DNA of 28,355 bases, taken from Ruminiclostridium sp. Lineage in GTDB: Bacteria > Bacillota_A > Clostridia > Oscillospirales > Oscillospiraceae. Shown here piece after piece: positions 1 through 7,563 of this stretch (position 1 is the first letter of the stretch; each line of letters opens with the position of its first letter). The stretch covers positions 1 through 28,355 of the forward strand of contig JAFXCU010000212.1 in the NCBI GenBank assembly GCA_017521345.1, read 5' to 3'. The position numbers were made by a program, and so were the translations under genes. The notes under the pieces were generated by a model, which did not search any database, was not told the origin of the DNA, and saw only the letters and a list, made by a program, of their open reading frames with translations.

Positions 1-81
1 AGATACATTTACTTCTACAACCATGAGCGCATCCAGAACAAAACAGGAGTGGCGCCTCTGACGCTGCGCCACTCCGCTTAA
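1..81 (+). CDS. IS3-family transposase, C-terminal fragment (cut by window start)
   Basis: Frame 1 from base 1 reads 26 residues to a TAA at 79-81. The peptide contains YFYNHERIQNKTG followed by PLTLRH. This matches the conserved end of the IS3/IS150 OrfB integrase (rve_3 region), where a 'YN..R.Q....G..P...R' signature closes the DDE domain. Only the extreme C-terminus is present, so whether the full transposase is intact cannot be judged. Family assignment rests on this short signature. Confidence 0.75.
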   Translation, partial: RYIYFYNHERIQNKTGVAPLTLRHSA

Positions 82-141
82 AACTTAATATTTTCCTACT
101 AAGGGGCTTTTTGTACTGTCCGCACAATCTGGGGCAGCTCA
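1..141 (+). mobile_element. right end of an IS3-type insertion sequence
   Basis: The transposase tail (1-81) is followed by about 60 bp of AT-rich noncoding DNA. It runs through a segment beginning TGTACTGTCCGCACAATC near 113 and reaches a CA near 140-141. IS3-family elements end in TG...CA inverted repeats shortly after the OrfB stop, so the right terminal repeat probably lies about 113-141. The other end is outside the window, so the exact boundary and target duplication cannot be confirmed. Confidence 0.45.
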
Positions 142-180
142 AACCGGTCAGGGGGCTTTTCTACAATGTAAGACAAAAAG

Positions 181-221
181 TTGCACAAATCCATCTCTAT
201 TATGTTGTTTTCTTTGTGCAA
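181..221. promoter_or_regulatory. inverted repeat TTGCACAAA / TTTGTGCAA
   Basis: TTGCACAAA at 181-189 and its exact complement TTTGTGCAA at 213-221 are separated by 23 bp. A further TGCACAAA occurs at 251-258. The right half-site overlaps the promoter spacer (211-227), as an operator would. No regulator is assigned. Confidence 0.4.
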
Positions 222-233
222 AAGGCGTATAGT
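205..233 (+). promoter_or_regulatory. sigma-A-type promoter for the stalk/NPCBM-like gene
   Basis: TTGTTT at 205-210 and TATAGT at 228-233 are separated by 17 bp, about 50 bp upstream of the ATG at 282. Both are one or two mismatches from consensus. Confidence 0.5.
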
Positions 234-281
234 AAGCATATCTTATACCCTGCACAAAAAAATAGAAAAGGAGAAAGAATC

Positions 282-1019
282 ATGAAGCAGAAAGGCAAAC
301 TGGCCGCCGCATTCGCTGCAGGCATCGTGGCCACCCTGATGGTCAGCATGCTGGTCATCCCCGGTTTCGCTGCCACCGTGGCAAACACCATCACTGTCTA
401 CACCGGCATCACCATCAACGTAGATGGCGAGGAATTCACCCCCACCGATGTCAACGGCAACGAGGTGGAACCCCTGCTGTACAAGGGCACCACCTACCTG
501 CCCGTCCGTGCTGTGAGCGGCCTGTTCGGCACCCCCATTGACTGGGATCAGGAGACCGCCACCGTTCTGCTGGGCGCACAGCCCGGCCAGGAGATGCCCC
601 TGAACCTCTTCCCCATGGGAGAGACCTACACCGACGGCTTATTCATGCTCACCGGCGAGGCTGCCAAGTTCACCAACGCAGCCGGCGAGGAGCGCACCCC
701 CTTCAACCGCCTGGATGGCTCTGAACTGTGGTGCGGCTCTTACTACCAGCTGGACGGCAAGTACACCACCCTGAAGGGTATTTTTGAATCCTATCCCTTC
801 GGCGACAACATGGACTCCCGCTTCGAGCTGTGTGTTGATGTGATCCATCCTGACGGCAGTGAGGAAAACATTTTCGACGAGATCGTCCACCTGGGCGACC
901 CCGCCATGGATGTGGAACTGGATATCACCGGTGCGTATGCGATCGCCATCTACGGCTACGGCCTGGATGACAACGGCAACGGTGCCTTCTACGACATCAC
1001 CCTGACCGCAGCAGAATAA
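282..1019 (+). CDS. secreted protein with copper-amine-oxidase-like stalk domain and NPCBM-like C-terminal domain
   Basis: The start is the ATG at 282, with AAAGGAGAAAG at 267-277; the open frame extends further 5' but without a ribosome site. The product is 245 residues. Residues 1-31 form a signal peptide (MKQKGK, a hydrophobic core, then PGFAA). Residues about 40-90 carry the 'LLYKGTTYLPVRAVS' signature of the copper amine oxidase N-terminal (stalk) fold, which in Firmicutes is usually a noncatalytic cell-surface module. The last ~100 residues (DGKYTTLKG..., GDPAMDVELDITGAYAIAI) resemble an NPCBM/carbohydrate-binding beta-sandwich. It is a single gene between an IS remnant and a terminator. 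Role in envelope or glycan binding is inferred from domains only. Confidence 0.75.
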   Translation: MKQKGKLAAAFAAGIVATLMVSMLVIPGFAATVANTITVYTGITINVDGEEFTPTDVNGNEVEPLLYKGTTYLPVRAVSGLFGTPIDWDQETATVLLGAQPGQEMPLNLFPMGETYTDGLFMLTGEAAKFTNAAGEERTPFNRLDGSELWCGSYYQLDGKYTTLKGIFESYPFGDNMDSRFELCVDVIHPDGSEENIFDEIVHLGDPAMDVELDITGAYAIAIYGYGLDDNGNGAFYDITLTAAE

Positions 1020-1035
1020 TGTTTGACCCCTACGA

Positions 1036-1066
1036 AAAAGAGACGCTTCGGCGTCTCTTTTTTTTA
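1036..1066 (+). terminator. intrinsic terminator of the stalk/NPCBM-like gene
   Basis: AAAAGAGACGC and GCGTCTCTTTT pair around a TTCG tetraloop and run into a T-tract. It begins 17 nt after the TAA. Confidence 0.9.
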
Positions 1067-1067
1067 T

Positions 1068-1266
1068 CTGTCGAAAAAGGCAAGCCTTTTCCGACAGATG
1101 GGATTGCGGCCTGTTGCGCGCGCCCTTTGGGCACACTAACAGGCCGAGAAGTGTTTTCTGGCACGCACATGTCGCGCCAGAAAACGCACTTGATTTTATT
1201 TTGCCACTGCGGTGGCAAAACTCTACGAGGGTTTTGTCTCTCTAAGCTCTCCCAGAGGGGGAGCTT
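1068..1266. repeat. array of five consecutive hairpins
   Basis: This fills the 357-bp gap between the first gene and the GntR operon. Stems: 1068-1080 with 1085-1097; 1107-1115 with 1138-1146 (inner GCCC/GGGC at 1122-1132); 1153-1162 with 1176-1185; 1199-1207 with 1212-1220 (TTTTGCCAC/GTGGCAAAA, loop TGCG); and 1244-1253 with 1257-1266. The stem sequences are unrelated to each other. No ORF with a ribosome site lies here. It could be a structured RNA, an extragenic repeat or a multiple terminator. Confidence 0.7.
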
Positions 1267-1293
1267 ATTTTTCAGCTTTTTGATAGGAACCTA

Positions 1294-1322
1294 TTGACAA
1301 CAAACCGTGTTACTCATATAAT
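1294..1322 (+). promoter_or_regulatory. consensus sigma-A promoter of the GntR/ABC operon
   Basis: Perfect TTGACA at 1294-1299 and perfect TATAAT at 1317-1322 with a 17-bp spacer. The -10 element lies inside the palindrome at 1307-1353, so the promoter is probably strong and repressed. Confidence 0.9.
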
Positions 1323-1353
1323 ACACTTAGAAACCGTATTATTCGAGTGACAC
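1307..1353. promoter_or_regulatory. 47-bp palindromic operator for the GntR regulator
   Basis: GTGTTACTC (1307-1315) mirrors GAGTGACAC (1345-1353), with one mismatch. Inside them ATAATAC (1318-1324) mirrors GTATTAT (1336-1342). The dyad covers the -10 box and the start of the transcript. YtrA-type GntR repressors commonly bind such sites in their own promoters; autorepression is inferred. Confidence 0.7.
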
Positions 1354-1376
1354 ACTTTTAGGAAGGAGGAGATCTC

Positions 1377-1763
1377 TTGCTGAACTTTGACCGGCTGGTT
1401 CTGGACGAATCCGGCCCCATCTATCTGCAGATCCTCCGCTATGTGAAACAGGGCATCGCCGCCGGGACCATCGCCAACGGGGAGGAGCTTCCCTCCCGCC
1501 GGGTGGTCTCCGCCCTGCTGGGGGTAAACCCCAACACCGTGCAGAAGGCCTACCGGATGCTGGAAGAGGAAGGCCTCATCCAGTCCCACACGGGAGCCAA
1601 GAGCTGCGTGGTGGCCGACGATGCCGCCCGCGCCCGGGTCCGCACCCAGCTGCTGGGCCAGGACGCCCGGGCCATGATATCCGCCATGAAACAGATGGGG
1701 GTCACCAGGGAGGAAGCCCTGGCCCTCCTGGACTCCCTTTGGAAGGAGGACGACGCTACATGA
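1377..1763 (+). CDS. GntR-family transcriptional regulator, YtrA subfamily
   Basis: TTG start at 1377, chosen for the GGAAGGAGGA at 1361-1370; no ATG lies nearby. The product is 128 residues. Residues about 10-80 form the GntR winged helix-turn-helix (PIYLQI, then GEELPSRR, then VNPNTVQKAYRMLEEEGLI). The short C-terminal tail (~45 residues) lacks an effector domain, which is diagnostic of the YtrA subfamily. These normally repress a downstream ABC transporter operon, as the layout here suggests. Its stop overlaps the next start (ATGA). The palindrome over its own promoter is the likely target. Confidence 0.9.
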   Translation: MLNFDRLVLDESGPIYLQILRYVKQGIAAGTIANGEELPSRRVVSALLGVNPNTVQKAYRMLEEEGLIQSHTGAKSCVVADDAARARVRTQLLGQDARAMISAMKQMGVTREEALALLDSLWKEDDAT

Positions 1764-2497
1764 AACAACACAAGACCCTCTTTCTTCTCTTCCTGCGGCA
1801 CACCGCCTGGAAGGTCCTGCTGATCCTGGCCGGCTCTGCTGTGCTCCAGGCGGCCCTCTTCCGGTTCCTGATGCCCGACCCCACCCAATACAGCCTGGAG
1901 ACCGTTCTCCAGAACACGGAGTCCTACCTCTGGTGGGTGGTCCTGCTGACCTTCGCCGTGATCGTGGGCCTTCTTCTCTCGGCCTCCACCGTCAGGGGCA
2001 AGGGCCGCACCGACTACCTGCTGGACCGGCTGGCCGTCCCGCCCCAAGAGGTCATCCTCTGCCAGGGGATCTACAACGCCCTGGCCGTCCTGCTGTTCTG
2101 GGCCGCCGAAGCCCTGGTCCTGCTGGGCCTGTGCCGGATGTACGGGGCCATGGGCGGCCATCTGGGCCCCCAGACCATCTTCCTGGCCACCTGGCAGAAC
2201 GATCTGCTCCACTCCTTCCTTCCCACCGAGGAGGTGAGCCGCTGGGTCCGGAACCTGATCTGGTGCGCGGCCGTGGGCTTTGCGGCGGCCGCAGGCTCTG
2301 CCCAGCTGCGGCAGAAGGGAAAGGCCGTGGGTATCTTCTTCCTCATTGGTCTCTCCGGTGCCCTTTTCCGGTGCCCCATGGGGAACCTGGGCCTGGACGT
2401 GGTCTACAGCCTGCTCTCCCTGGCGGTCACCGCCGCCGTTCTGTACAACGCCTTTACCATGAGAAAGGAGGGGGACTATGAAGAAGAGGCTTCGTGA
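1760..2497 (+). CDS. multi-pass membrane protein, probable ABC permease subunit
   Basis: ATG at 1760 with AAGGAGGA at 1743-1750, overlapping the regulator stop by 4 nt. The 245-residue product has about six hydrophobic segments (around residues 15-37, 58-82, 105-130, 170-185, 195-210 and 215-235). A conserved family is not recognisable by eye. Its position between a YtrA-type regulator and further membrane proteins plus an ATPase supports a permease role for an ABC-type exporter or envelope-stress transporter. The substrate is unknown. The 3' end overlaps the next gene by 20 nt, showing translational coupling. Confidence 0.7.
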   Translation: MKQHKTLFLLFLRHTAWKVLLILAGSAVLQAALFRFLMPDPTQYSLETVLQNTESYLWWVVLLTFAVIVGLLLSASTVRGKGRTDYLLDRLAVPPQEVILCQGIYNALAVLLFWAAEALVLLGLCRMYGAMGGHLGPQTIFLATWQNDLLHSFLPTEEVSRWVRNLIWCAAVGFAAAAGSAQLRQKGKAVGIFFLIGLSGALFRCPMGNLGLDVVYSLLSLAVTAAVLYNAFTMRKEGDYEEEAS

Positions 2498-3005
2498 CCT
2501 GGTGCCGCCCTGGACAGATGGGACGGTCCATCTACAGATCTGCCTGGCTGCCCTCATTGCTCCCTCCCTCATCAGTCTGTGGGTCTATTATAGTGAACTC
2601 ATCGAGACACTCAACATCGTCTGTATCTGGAAGGATGCTTCTGAGCGGGTCTTTCTCCCCGGGATCATGATGCACGACTTTTACACCCTGCTGGAGGGAG
2701 TCTGGCCCCTTTTCTGGGTCCCCATCCTAACCGCCGTGATCCTGGCCTGGGTCAACCGTCAGGGGTTCCACCAGGGGAGCAAGGCCGTCTATCTCATGCG
2801 CCGCCTGCCGAATCGCTGGGAGTATTTCCGCCGGTGTTTTGCCCTTCCCCTCATGACCATCCTGCTGGGTATGGCGCTGACCATCCTGGTCCTGCTGGCC
2901 TGCTGGGGCCTGTACACCCACTTCGTCCCGGACTACGCCATCCCCCCGGACCAATGGGAAAAGTTTTGGGATGGGATCCTTCCCATTGTATTTCCCTTGG
3001 TCTGA
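2478..3005 (+). CDS. membrane protein, paralogue A of a tandem pair (ABC-associated)
   Basis: ATG at 2478 with GAAAGGAGGGG just upstream, inside the end of the previous gene. The product is 175 residues with about four hydrophobic segments. It opens MKKRLRDLVPPWTDG and contains GSKAVYLMRRLPNRWE followed by RRCFALPL. The same landmarks in the same order occur in the next gene, so the two arose by tandem duplication. A short cytoplasmic basic loop (YLMRRLP.RWE) is the best conserved part and could contact the ATPase. Function is inferred from context only. Confidence 0.7.
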   Translation: MKKRLRDLVPPWTDGTVHLQICLAALIAPSLISLWVYYSELIETLNIVCIWKDASERVFLPGIMMHDFYTLLEGVWPLFWVPILTAVILAWVNRQGFHQGSKAVYLMRRLPNRWEYFRRCFALPLMTILLGMALTILVLLACWGLYTHFVPDYAIPPDQWEKFWDGILPIVFPLV

Positions 3006-3027
3006 CCTGCGAAAGGAGGTCTTCCCC

Positions 3028-3579
3028 ATGAAAAAATGGAAACTGCACCAACTGGTCCCGCCCGGCGTGGACGGGAAAAAGCACGCAGACCGTCTGTACA
3101 CCGGCCTGCTGTTATCCCTCATCCTCAGTTGTATGGGATTTGTCTTCTCCATCTCCCTCCACTGGAATCGGGTCCAGGACTATACGCCGACCACCGATGC
3201 AAACTATGTTTTATCTGAGTTCGATTTCTTATCTACCCTGCTGTTTCCTCTGCTTGGTGTCTCCATCTTCTTTGGCTTTGTCTATGTGGCCATCGCCGCC
3301 ATCATCCTGGCCATCTCCTACTACCGGAGTTTCAGCCAGGGAAGTGAATCCCTCTACCTCATGCGCCGTCTGCCTGACCGATGGGAGCTGGCCCGCCGCT
3401 GTCTGGCCCTCCCTCTCATCACCATTGGGCTCTGCATCCTGTCCATCCTGGTGCTGACCCTCATCTTCTTTGTCATCTATTGGGCTATCACACCAGAGGG
3501 GCTCAAAGATGTCGGGCAGTTGAAAACCGCGGCTTCCTATTTCTACCTGCTCTTCGTTCCCGCTACTTTCATTCTATAA
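3028..3579 (+). CDS. membrane protein, paralogue B of a tandem pair (ABC-associated)
   Basis: ATG at 3028, supported by AAAGGAGGTC around 3011-3020; an earlier in-frame Met at 2971 lacks a ribosome site and would overlap the previous gene. The product is 183 residues with about four transmembrane segments (around 25-45, 70-100, 128-155 and 170-183). It shares with its neighbour the N-terminal LVPP..DG element, the GSESLYLMRRLPDRWE loop and the following RRCLALPL. It ends 12 nt before the ATPase start. The pair may form a heterodimeric membrane domain. Confidence 0.7.
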   Translation: MKKWKLHQLVPPGVDGKKHADRLYTGLLLSLILSCMGFVFSISLHWNRVQDYTPTTDANYVLSEFDFLSTLLFPLLGVSIFFGFVYVAIAAIILAISYYRSFSQGSESLYLMRRLPDRWELARRCLALPLITIGLCILSILVLTLIFFVIYWAITPEGLKDVGQLKTAASYFYLLFVPATFIL

Positions 3580-3591
3580 GGGGTGTTTTCT

Positions 3592-4328
3592 ATGCTGACT
3601 CTGAACAACATTTCCAAATCCTATCCCGGCAAGAAGAACGCCGTGGAGAATGTCTCCCTGTCCATCCCCCGGGGTGAGATCGTGGGTCTCTTCGGGGAGA
3701 ACGGCGCAGGCAAGACAACACTCATGAAGTGCATCCTGGGCCTCCACCGGTATCAGGGGGAGATCACCCTGGACGGCCAGCCCCTGGACCGAAAGAACAT
3801 CGAAAAGCTCTCCTTCGCCACCAGCGAGCACACCTTCTTCCCCGCCCTCACCCCAAAGACCACCGGGAGTTCTACGCCGACCACTTCAAATCCTTCCGGG
3901 GCAAGCGGTTCGACGCCCTCATGGAGTTCTTTGAGCTACCCACCAATAAAAAGGTGGGGTCCTTCTCCACCGGCCAGAAGAACCAGTTCGAGGTCATCCT
4001 GTCCCTGTGCCAGGGGGCGGACTACATCCTCATGGATGAGCCCTTCGCCGGCAACGACGTCTTCAACCGGGAGGACTTTTACAAGGTCCTCTTGGGCATC
4101 CTGGAGCCGGAGGAGACCATCCTCCTCTCCACCCACCTGCTGGAAGAGGTCTCGGCCTTCATCGGCCGGGCCATCCTCCTCCACAAGGGCAGGGTGGTGG
4201 CCGACAAGTCCATGCTGGACCTGGAGGAGGAGGGCAAGGACCTGATGACCTTCGTGAAGGAGGCCTACCGGTACAAGGCCGACCGGGTCCTGCAGGCATT
4301 GGATAAGCTGACGGAGACGGATGTGTGA
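3592..4328 (+). pseudogene. ABC transporter ATPase with a single-base frameshift
   Basis: The ATG at 3592 follows AAGGGG. The first frame carries the A-loop region and Walker A GENGAGKTT (residues 35-43), then leaves the coding sense after 'FFPALTP'. From about 3855 the family sequence continues in the neighbouring frame: KDHREFYADHF, then the degenerate signature FSTGQKNQF, Walker B YILMDEPFAGND and the H-loop LLSTHLLEEV, ending at the TGA 4326-4328. Restoring one C in the CCCC run at 3851-3854 would rejoin the frames into a ~245-residue ATPase. It is either a recent inactivation or a base-call error in a homopolymer. It follows the three membrane proteins, as expected for the energising subunit. 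Confidence 0.85.
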
Positions 4329-4351
4329 GCTTCAGGTTCACACGCCCCCAA

Positions 4352-4517
4352 AGCCTCCCTTGTGCAAAGGGAGGTGGCTTCGCCCAAAGGGCGAAGCCGG
4401 AGGGATTGGCCTGGAACAACCTGCGAATTTGCATCAGCTTTCGGTAGAATCGGAAGGTTTCTGCCGCACAATCCCTCAGTCACCTTCGGTGACAGCTCCC
4501 TTTGCACAAGGGAGCCT
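4352..4517. repeat. REP/BIME-like paired palindromic element, copy A
   Basis: The left half starts AGCCTCCCTTGTGCAAAGGG and ends GGAGGGATTG. The right half (4480-4517) is its inverted counterpart: CAATCCCTCAGTCACC, then a GACAGCTCCC...GGGAGCCT end. Each half holds two hairpins, one on CTCCCTT/AAAGGGAG and one on a variable stem (TTCGCCC/GGGCGAA left, TCACC/GGTGA right). The 225-bp gap holds no gene. Confidence 0.8.
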
Positions 4518-4553
4518 ATCCCTCTCCTTCAACCATTCCGAAAGGAGGTCCCT

Positions 4554-6020
4554 ATGAAAAAAGCCTTTCTCGTCTTTTCCCTCTGCCTGGTCCTGGCGCT
4601 GGCAGGGCTCACCGCTGCGGCGGTCACCCTCCACGACAGCCGGGACGATGTGGAGGTCACCCTCACCACCCTGGCGGGAGACCCCGTCCAGGCCCAGGGC
4701 CTCACCGCCTGGCAGCAGGCTCGGTTCTCCGACTCCCTCCTCTGGGACCTGACCATCCCCGCCCATGACCCCGTCCTGGCCAAAACCGATTGTTCCTATT
4801 ATGCCAGGGGACTGGAGTGGACGGTCCACGAGGAGACCCCTCTGAATCTGTACACCTCGGACGCCTCCCACCACTACACCGACGGGCCCCACACCACCCC
4901 CACAGAGGAGCTGCTCCGGGGAGACCCGGCCCTCTCCCAACTGGTCCCCCTCCTGGAGGAGATCGCCGCCCAGGCTCAGCCGGGGAAATCCTTCTCCAAG
5001 ACCATCCACCCGGGGGAATACCTGGACACCGTCCCCTACTCGGTCTACGCCTCCCTGCCCAACACCGCCCTGCGGTATAACGAAAACACCCTGGACCACC
5101 ACGACACCGAGGGCATCATCCCCCGGTTCTTCCAAAAAGCCTTCCCCCTGGATTTTGCCCCGGAGGAGGTCTGGACGGTCTCGGTGAAGAAGCGGACCAC
5201 CGGCTACATCGAAGAGGCATCCTACAGCTCCAATGGCCCCACCGCCCAGGTGGACCTGATCACCGATTACAATGACCAGGCCCTCTATCTGGCCCTGGGG
5301 CAGGACACCTGGCCCCAGCCGGACTATGACAAGTTCCCCCAGGGGAACGGGGTCTACCGGATGGACATCACCCAGGGCGAAAAGCAGGAGCTTGCCTATA
5401 TGGAGGTCCAGTCCCTCACCAACATCTTCCCCATCCCCAACGAGGCCATGGTCCTGGACCTGACCCTGGACGGGGCAGGCAGCCTGCTGGTGACCTGGTA
5501 TAACGACGGAGACTACCGCTGCACCAGCCTGGACACCGAGACCCTGGAACCCCGAAAAACCTTCTCCCTCTTCCAGCAGGAGCGAAAGGAAGCCGAGGTC
5601 ATCGTTCACGGCAACTACGCCGGTCAGGAGTACTCCTACAACACCTGGGCCTATGACCAGCTCCAGGCCCTGCCCGGGGAGGATTTCATCCTCTTCCTGG
5701 GGGATACCCAATTCTGGCTCTTTGTTGAAACTCAGGAGGGCTGGCAGCAGCAGTGCACCGCCCCCCTGGGAGACGATCTGTGGTACAGGGCCGGTCCCTA
5801 TGTGACCGCCGCCTGGAATGGGGAGAAGCTGGCCATCGGCCATACTGACCCCTGGGTCTCCGGCCTGACCCTGTGGGTCTATGACAGCGCCGGGGAACTG
5901 CTCTTTAACGGAATCTACGAGACCTCCCTGACGGACATCCCCGACACCGAGGGATATCGCCACTCCGGGTCTGTCCAGCTGATGGAGGACAAGGAACTGA
6001 TATTGGGGTGGGAGGAGTGA
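4554..6020 (+). CDS. large secreted or membrane-anchored protein, paralogue 1 (possible beta-propeller-like)
   Basis: ATG at 4554 with AAAGGAGGT at 4541-4549; upstream in-frame codons read through the repeat. The product is 488 residues. Residues 1-24 are an uncleaved anchor or signal peptide (MKKAFLVFSLCL and a hydrophobic core) with no lipobox. The rest is extracytoplasmic, rich in W, Y, D and beta-strand pattern, with recurring 'LDLTLDGAGSLLVTWYN' and 'WNGEKLAIGHTDPW' blade-like units. No enzyme motif is visible. It closely parallels the next gene: SRDDVEVT near residue 29, LLWDLTI near 65, and a C-terminal GL.LWVYD..GELL element. Lying after the ABC genes, it may be an accessory or sensor ectodomain. 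I do not recognise a named family. Confidence 0.7.
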   Translation: MKKAFLVFSLCLVLALAGLTAAAVTLHDSRDDVEVTLTTLAGDPVQAQGLTAWQQARFSDSLLWDLTIPAHDPVLAKTDCSYYARGLEWTVHEETPLNLYTSDASHHYTDGPHTTPTEELLRGDPALSQLVPLLEEIAAQAQPGKSFSKTIHPGEYLDTVPYSVYASLPNTALRYNENTLDHHDTEGIIPRFFQKAFPLDFAPEEVWTVSVKKRTTGYIEEASYSSNGPTAQVDLITDYNDQALYLALGQDTWPQPDYDKFPQGNGVYRMDITQGEKQELAYMEVQSLTNIFPIPNEAMVLDLTLDGAGSLLVTWYNDGDYRCTSLDTETLEPRKTFSLFQQERKEAEVIVHGNYAGQEYSYNTWAYDQLQALPGEDFILFLGDTQFWLFVETQEGWQQQCTAPLGDDLWYRAGPYVTAAWNGEKLAIGHTDPWVSGLTLWVYDSAGELLFNGIYETSLTDIPDTEGYRHSGSVQLMEDKELILGWEE

Positions 6021-6032
6021 CGCACCACCCCA

Positions 6033-6137
6033 AGCCTCCCCTGTGCAAGGCGAGGCGGAGGGGTTGTAGCCCTCCGATACGCAACAATCCCTCAGTCAGC
6101 GCTTCGCGCTGCCAGCTCCCTTTACACAAGGGAGCCT
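6033..6137. repeat. REP/BIME-like paired palindromic element, copy B
   Basis: A shorter copy: AGCCTCCCCTGTGCAAGG on the left, and CAATCCCTCAGTCAGC with a GCGCTTCGCGC hairpin and a GGGAGCCT end on the right. It sits between the two paralogous genes, with its right end about 20 nt from the next ATG. Confidence 0.8.
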
Positions 6138-6156
6138 ATTCCGAAAGGAGGCCCCT

Positions 6157-7545
6157 ATGAAAAAGACCTTTGCCATCTTCGCCCTCTGTCTCTTGGTCCT
6201 GATGGGCGGGGTCATCCTGGCGGTGACCTCCCTCCACAACGACCGGGATGACGTGGCGGTCACCGCCCGTGACCAGACGGGGGACCGCTCCGCCGCTGAG
6301 GGCTTCACCGCCGCCCAGTCCGTCCACCGAGGCGGACACCTGCTGTGGGACCTGACCATCGACCTGGGAAACCCCGAAGCCACCCAGACCGAGTTTACCT
6401 ATGTGAAAGAAGACCTGGGGATCCCCACTCCCCCCATGGGGGAGGCCATCCTGATCCAACCCCCTACCAGCTGGGCCTCTGTGGCCGATCTGGACCACGT
6501 CCCCGCCCACTTTGAGGCCATGGCCCGGGACGTGGTCTGGCGGACCCCCCAGGGGGAGACCCGCACCGAGACCGTCCTCCTGTCGGACTACTGGGACTGC
6601 TATCCCCTGTCCGTCTACCTGCCAACGGATGACACCGATCTCACCGAAGAGGACCACGCAAGGGATGCCGGCTTCACCGACTTCTTCCGGTTCCCGGTGA
6701 TTCCCGGAGACACCCTGGAGGTCACCGTGGACCCAAGACCGAACGCCATGTGGCAGTTCACCACCCAGCCGGACAGCACCGGTATGTCCTTCTACGTGCC
6801 CAGCGCCATGACCCAGGAGGCCGTCTTCTTCTCCTTCCAGCCCGGGGCCTGGCCCTTCCCCTCCTTTGAGAACGTCCCCGGAGGCTACGGCCTGTACCGG
6901 GTGGACAGCCAGGGAGACCCGGACACCCTGTCCTGCGTCTACCCCCTGCCTGATGGGACCTTCGTTCTGGACGTGGCCCTGACCCCCGATGGCTCCCGCC
7001 TTCTGGTGACCACCGGCAATGCCGACGGGTACGCCTGCACCGTGCTGGATCCGGAAACCATGAACGCGATCCAGACCTTCCCCATCCCTATGGACCCGCC
7101 GGTGATCACCACCACCTACACCCTGGACAAGGAGGGGAACCGGTCCTCCTATCCCTACTATGCCTTCGAGGTGTTCGGCTCAGTGGTAAACCAGGACACC
7201 TTCCTCCTGCTGGGCCAGGACGACATCCACCTGTACCTGTGGAAGGATGGGACCTACGTCCACCAGTTCTCCACCTCCACCGAGAACTTCCACCTCCAGA
7301 CCATCCGTCCGGGCTGCCAGAGCCTGTGGAACGGGGAAAAGCTGGCCATCGCCCACAACGACGGCTCCCCCGGCCTGGACCTGTGGGTCCTGGACGGCCA
7401 GGGGAACCTCCTCTACCGAGGGACCTACGCCACCTCTCTGGAACTGGACGTGGAGGATCCCTCCCCGGCGGAGATCGATTTTTGGCAGGACAGCCTCTAC
7501 CTGATGGAGGGGGCGGAGCTGGATCTAGCCTGGACCTCTCCCTGA
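6157..7545 (+). CDS. large secreted or membrane-anchored protein, paralogue 2 (possible beta-propeller-like)
   Basis: ATG at 6157 with CGAAAGGAGGC just upstream. The 462-residue product has an N-terminal hydrophobic anchor (MKKTFAIFALCLLVLMGG). The large exported domain shares the order of landmarks with its upstream neighbour: NDRDDVAVT, LLWDLTI, VDSQGDPDTLS, LTPDGSRLLVTTGNADGY, WNGEKLAIAHND, and GLDLWVLDGQGNLL near the C-terminus. LTPDGSRLL followed by a 'vldpet' strand is reminiscent of WD40/YncE-type blades. No catalytic signature was seen. The gene ends the operon ahead of a strong terminator. Function is unknown. Confidence 0.7.
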   Translation: MKKTFAIFALCLLVLMGGVILAVTSLHNDRDDVAVTARDQTGDRSAAEGFTAAQSVHRGGHLLWDLTIDLGNPEATQTEFTYVKEDLGIPTPPMGEAILIQPPTSWASVADLDHVPAHFEAMARDVVWRTPQGETRTETVLLSDYWDCYPLSVYLPTDDTDLTEEDHARDAGFTDFFRFPVIPGDTLEVTVDPRPNAMWQFTTQPDSTGMSFYVPSAMTQEAVFFSFQPGAWPFPSFENVPGGYGLYRVDSQGDPDTLSCVYPLPDGTFVLDVALTPDGSRLLVTTGNADGYACTVLDPETMNAIQTFPIPMDPPVITTTYTLDKEGNRSSYPYYAFEVFGSVVNQDTFLLLGQDDIHLYLWKDGTYVHQFSTSTENFHLQTIRPGCQSLWNGEKLAIAHNDGSPGLDLWVLDGQGNLLYRGTYATSLELDVEDPSPAEIDFWQDSLYLMEGAELDLAWTSP

Positions 7546-7563
7546 CGGCACCCCTCATCACAA

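Noticed and set aside
3583..4328. Two separate overlapping genes in the ATPase region
   Set aside because: The second frame has no start codon with a ribosome site at its family start, and its motifs exactly continue the first frame, so a frameshift in one gene explains both.
4476..5963. 495-codon open frame on the minus strand
   Set aside because: It is antisense to the first exported paralogue, whose plus-strand frame has a signal peptide, ribosome site and a homologous neighbour.
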